A stretch of DNA of 37,609 nucleotides, from NCBI GenBank assembly GCA_964468725.1, contig CAYXVU010000033.1:1-37609 (forward strand). The letters run 5' to 3'. The position numbers and the translations under genes are program-made. Below, piece after piece: positions 35,855 through 37,609 of this stretch (positions are counted from its first letter, which is position 1; every line of letters starts with the position of its first letter). The stretch comes from CAYXVU01 sp964468725. Lineage in GTDB: Bacteria; Acidobacteriota; Blastocatellia; UBA7656. Below the pieces are notes generated by a model. That model worked only from the letters and a program-made list of their open reading frames with translations, was not told the DNA's origin and did not search any database.

Positions 35855-37207
35855 CTATAATCCGAAGCGTTGAATGCGGCGGTAAAGCGCGCTGCGGCTC
35901 AGGCCGAGTTTTTCGGCGGCGCGACTGACGTTGCCATCACACTGCGCGAGAGTCTTTTGAATCAAGTAGCCTTCAACCTCTTCCATGCTCATGTCTTCAA
36001 GGCGACGCGGGATTTCGCGTCCGCCCTGTAACCCCAAGTCTTTTGCCTGTACCTCATTGCCTTGCGCCATCAACACAGCGCGTTCAATCGCGTGATCGAG
36101 TTCCCGAACATTGCCCGGCCAGTTGTGCGTCAGCAAGGCTTGCATGGCGGCTTTGTCAAAACCCGCAACCGGCTTGCGGTATTTGGCCGCGTGTTGTTTG
36201 AGAAAGTAGGCTGCCAGTGCGGCGATGTCTTCGCGGCGGTCGCGTAAGGGCGGCAAGTGAATCTCGACGGTGTTTAAGCGAAAGAGTAGGTCTTGTCGAA
36301 ATCTCCCTTGCTCGACTTCTTCTTTTAGATCAGCGTTGGTGGCGGAAACGATTCGCACATTGGCGCGGCGGGTTTTCGAAGAGCCGACGCGCTCGAATTC
36401 GCCGGTCTCCAATACGCGCAGCAACTTGGGCTGGCTTTTCAACGGCAGGTTGGCGATTTCGTCCAGAAAGAGCGTGCCGCCTTCGGCAAGTTCGAAGCGC
36501 CCGACACGATCCGCGCGCGCATCAGTGAACGCGCCTTTGACATGGCCGAACATTTCGCTCTCGAAGACCCCTTCCGAAATGCCGCCGATGTTGACCGTAA
36601 CCATAGGCTTAGCGGCGCGCGGCGAAACCTCATGTAGCAAGCGCGCCAGAACGCCTTTGCCAGTTCCGTTTTCCCCAGTCAGTAAGACGTTGGCGTCCGA
36701 CGGGCCGATGCGCGAAACGATCTCTAAAATGGGTTGCATCGCCGGAGATTCGGCAATCAGGGTCGGGCTGTTGTCATCGCGCAGCAGCAGATTCTCCGCT
36801 TCCAGTCGCTGCCCTTTGCGAAGCGCCCGACCGAGTTCAACCTGATTGCGCAGGATCGCCAGCAAGCGTTCGTTCTCCCATGGCTTTTGAATGAAGTCGC
36901 GGGCTTCGCGGCGCATGGCTTCGACGGCGATATCTACACTTCCCCAAGCCGTCATGACAACGACAGGAACCGAACTGTCGAGCTTCTGAATCTTTGAGAG
37001 CAGGTCTAAGCCTTCCTGCCCACTGGTCGTGTCGCGCGTGTAGTTAAGATCAATGAGCGCAACATCGAAATCACTCTTCTCTAATAACTCCAAAGCGGCC
37101 GCAGGCGTATTGACGGCTTCGATGTTGTAGCCCTCCGGTTTGAGCAAGAGGCGCAAAGCCTCGATGACATCCTGTTGATCGTCGGCAATGAGGATTCGAG
37201 CATTCAC
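35855..37207 (-). CDS. Sigma54-dependent response regulator (NtrC family)
   Basis: I place the start at a GTG at 37207 (translated MNARILIADDQQD), with AAGGA upstream; the frame open to 37381 has no receiver character. The 450-residue product has a receiver domain (D9, D10, phospho-acceptor D53, VVMTAWG, FIQKPW), an AAA+ domain (Walker A GENGTGKG, loop-1 GAFTDA in place of the standard GAFTGA, Walker B TLFLDEI, sensor RQDLLFRL), and a Fis-type helix-turn-helix (GNVSRAAEKLGLSRSALYRR) at the C-terminus. It should activate sigma54 promoters when phosphorylated by the adjacent kinase. Target genes are unknown. Confidence 0.94.
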   Translation of the reverse strand: MNARILIADDQQDVIEALRLLLKPEGYNIEAVNTPAAALELLEKSDFDVALIDLNYTRDTTSGQEGLDLLSKIQKLDSSVPVVVMTAWGSVDIAVEAMRREARDFIQKPWENERLLAILRNQVELGRALRKGQRLEAENLLLRDDNSPTLIAESPAMQPILEIVSRIGPSDANVLLTGENGTGKGVLARLLHEVSPRAAKPMVTVNIGGISEGVFESEMFGHVKGAFTDARADRVGRFELAEGGTLFLDEIANLPLKSQPKLLRVLETGEFERVGSSKTRRANVRIVSATNADLKEEVEQGRFRQDLLFRLNTVEIHLPPLRDRREDIAALAAYFLKQHAAKYRKPVAGFDKAAMQALLTHNWPGNVRELDHAIERAVLMAQGNEVQAKDLGLQGGREIPRRLEDMSMEEVEGYLIQKTLAQCDGNVSRAAEKLGLSRSALYRRIQRFGL

Positions 37208-37609
37208 GTGTTGGCATTCCTTATGTGATATGGAGTTTCGGCACCGCTTTTCCGTCGCGGACAACTTTACCGCACGGAATTTGTCTTTGTGAAGCACACA
37301 ATGAGACCTAGTCGTGCTTGAGGCAGGGAAACGCGCTTGCCTCATAGCAATTGGCTCTATGGATAGGATGGAAAGTGGCACTTGCAGAAAAGAGAAGTTT
37401 CTATAAGGTAGGGCTATGACAGCCTGAGCGGTTGGAAACCTTCAAAAGAAGGGCTACAAGACTAGAAACGGCCACATAAATTCTCAACCAGCAATTGAGA
37501 AGGGGTCACTGACTGCCGCTCAAGCCGCCTAAGGTATTGAAGAGGTCGCTACTCTCAAACGTATGGCAGCCAATCACAGGTTCTATCTTTCATGCAGTAA
37601 ACGATCTCA
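37208..37609. other. 402-bp region upstream of the response regulator
   Basis: No gene is seen. It contains a degenerate copy of the palindromic element (listed separately). The rest shows no clear promoter. Confidence 0.5.
37495..37523. repeat. Degenerate copy of the palindromic element
   Basis: TTGAGAAGGGGTCACTGAC followed by TGCCGCTCAA resembles one half-unit of copies 1 and 2 (TTGAG...GGTC...GAC...GCC...CTCAA). Just before it, TTCTCAA and TTGAGAA make a second small stem. Confidence 0.5.

Noticed and set aside
37376..37386. TGGCACTTGCA, similar to a sigma54 promoter, upstream of the NtrC-type regulator
   Set aside because: The -24 and -12 elements lack the required 5-bp spacer, and it would point away from the regulator gene.

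Overview
The window looks like a piece of chromosome from a Gram-negative, GC-moderate bacterium, most likely an acidobacterium and possibly of the Blastocatellia type. The assignment is an inference from gene content. It rests on a membrane-anchored di-heme cytochrome of the reaction-centre cytochrome c superfamily, a secreted c-type cytochrome fused to a copper ascorbate-dependent monooxygenase-like domain, a non-lipoprotein bacterial alpha-2-macroglobulin, and a PAQR/hemolysin III protein. No rRNA, tRNA, CRISPR array, integrase or IS transposase was seen.

Layout. 1-7.7 kb (minus strand): the first 1023 codons of an alpha-2-macroglobulin cut by the window edge, a hemolysin III-type membrane protein, a GH25 muramidase, a 4-TM protein, a small cupin, and a zinc-ribbon/TM/transglutaminase protein. 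8-9.3 kb (plus): a divergent second protein with the same N-terminal zinc ribbon. 9.5-18.9 kb: an aminotransferase (TTG start), a Tat-type metallophosphoesterase, then a long minus-strand block: cytochrome c, TPR protein, thymidine kinase, M20 peptidase, aspartate-semialdehyde dehydrogenase, a GT81-like glycosyltransferase fused to a HAD phosphatase, and a cytochrome P450. 19-22.8 kb: peroxiredoxin plus a small overlapping gene, an EamA transporter, nucleoside diphosphate kinase (TTG start), frataxin/CyaY and a DUF1460 amidase-like protein. 22.9-24.6 kb: a two-gene type II restriction-modification system. 24.7-29.4 kb: a tightly packed plus-strand operon of a two-domain glycosyltransferase, a HIT-like DUF4922 protein, a SpoIID-domain protein without a signal peptide, and a crotonase lacking the usual catalytic glutamates. 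29.6-37.2 kb: the cytochrome/copper monooxygenase-like protein, an orphan ParM-like actin, a split ManC system (PMI-type cupin plus mannose-1-phosphate guanylyltransferase), and an NtrC/NtrB-like two-component pair.

How genes work together. ManC and its detached cupin should supply GDP-mannose. The GT81-HAD fusion looks like a one-protein route to a glycosylglycerate compatible solute. The GT-DUF4922-SpoIID-crotonase operon is translationally coupled (4-bp and 31-bp overlaps) and is the best candidate for an undescribed pathway: a glycan-cleaving domain and a nucleotide-sugar phosphorylase-like enzyme that both appear cytosolic.

Non-coding structure. A family of palindromic, MITE/REP-like elements occurs at least twice (near 22.76-22.89 kb and 29.49-29.58 kb), with a degenerate copy near 37.5 kb. 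The first copy supplies the last 12 codons and the stop codon of the DUF1460 gene and lies directly before the restriction-modification genes. The second abuts the stop codon of the cytochrome gene. An unrelated perfect 21-bp inverted repeat lies between the cytochrome c and TPR genes.
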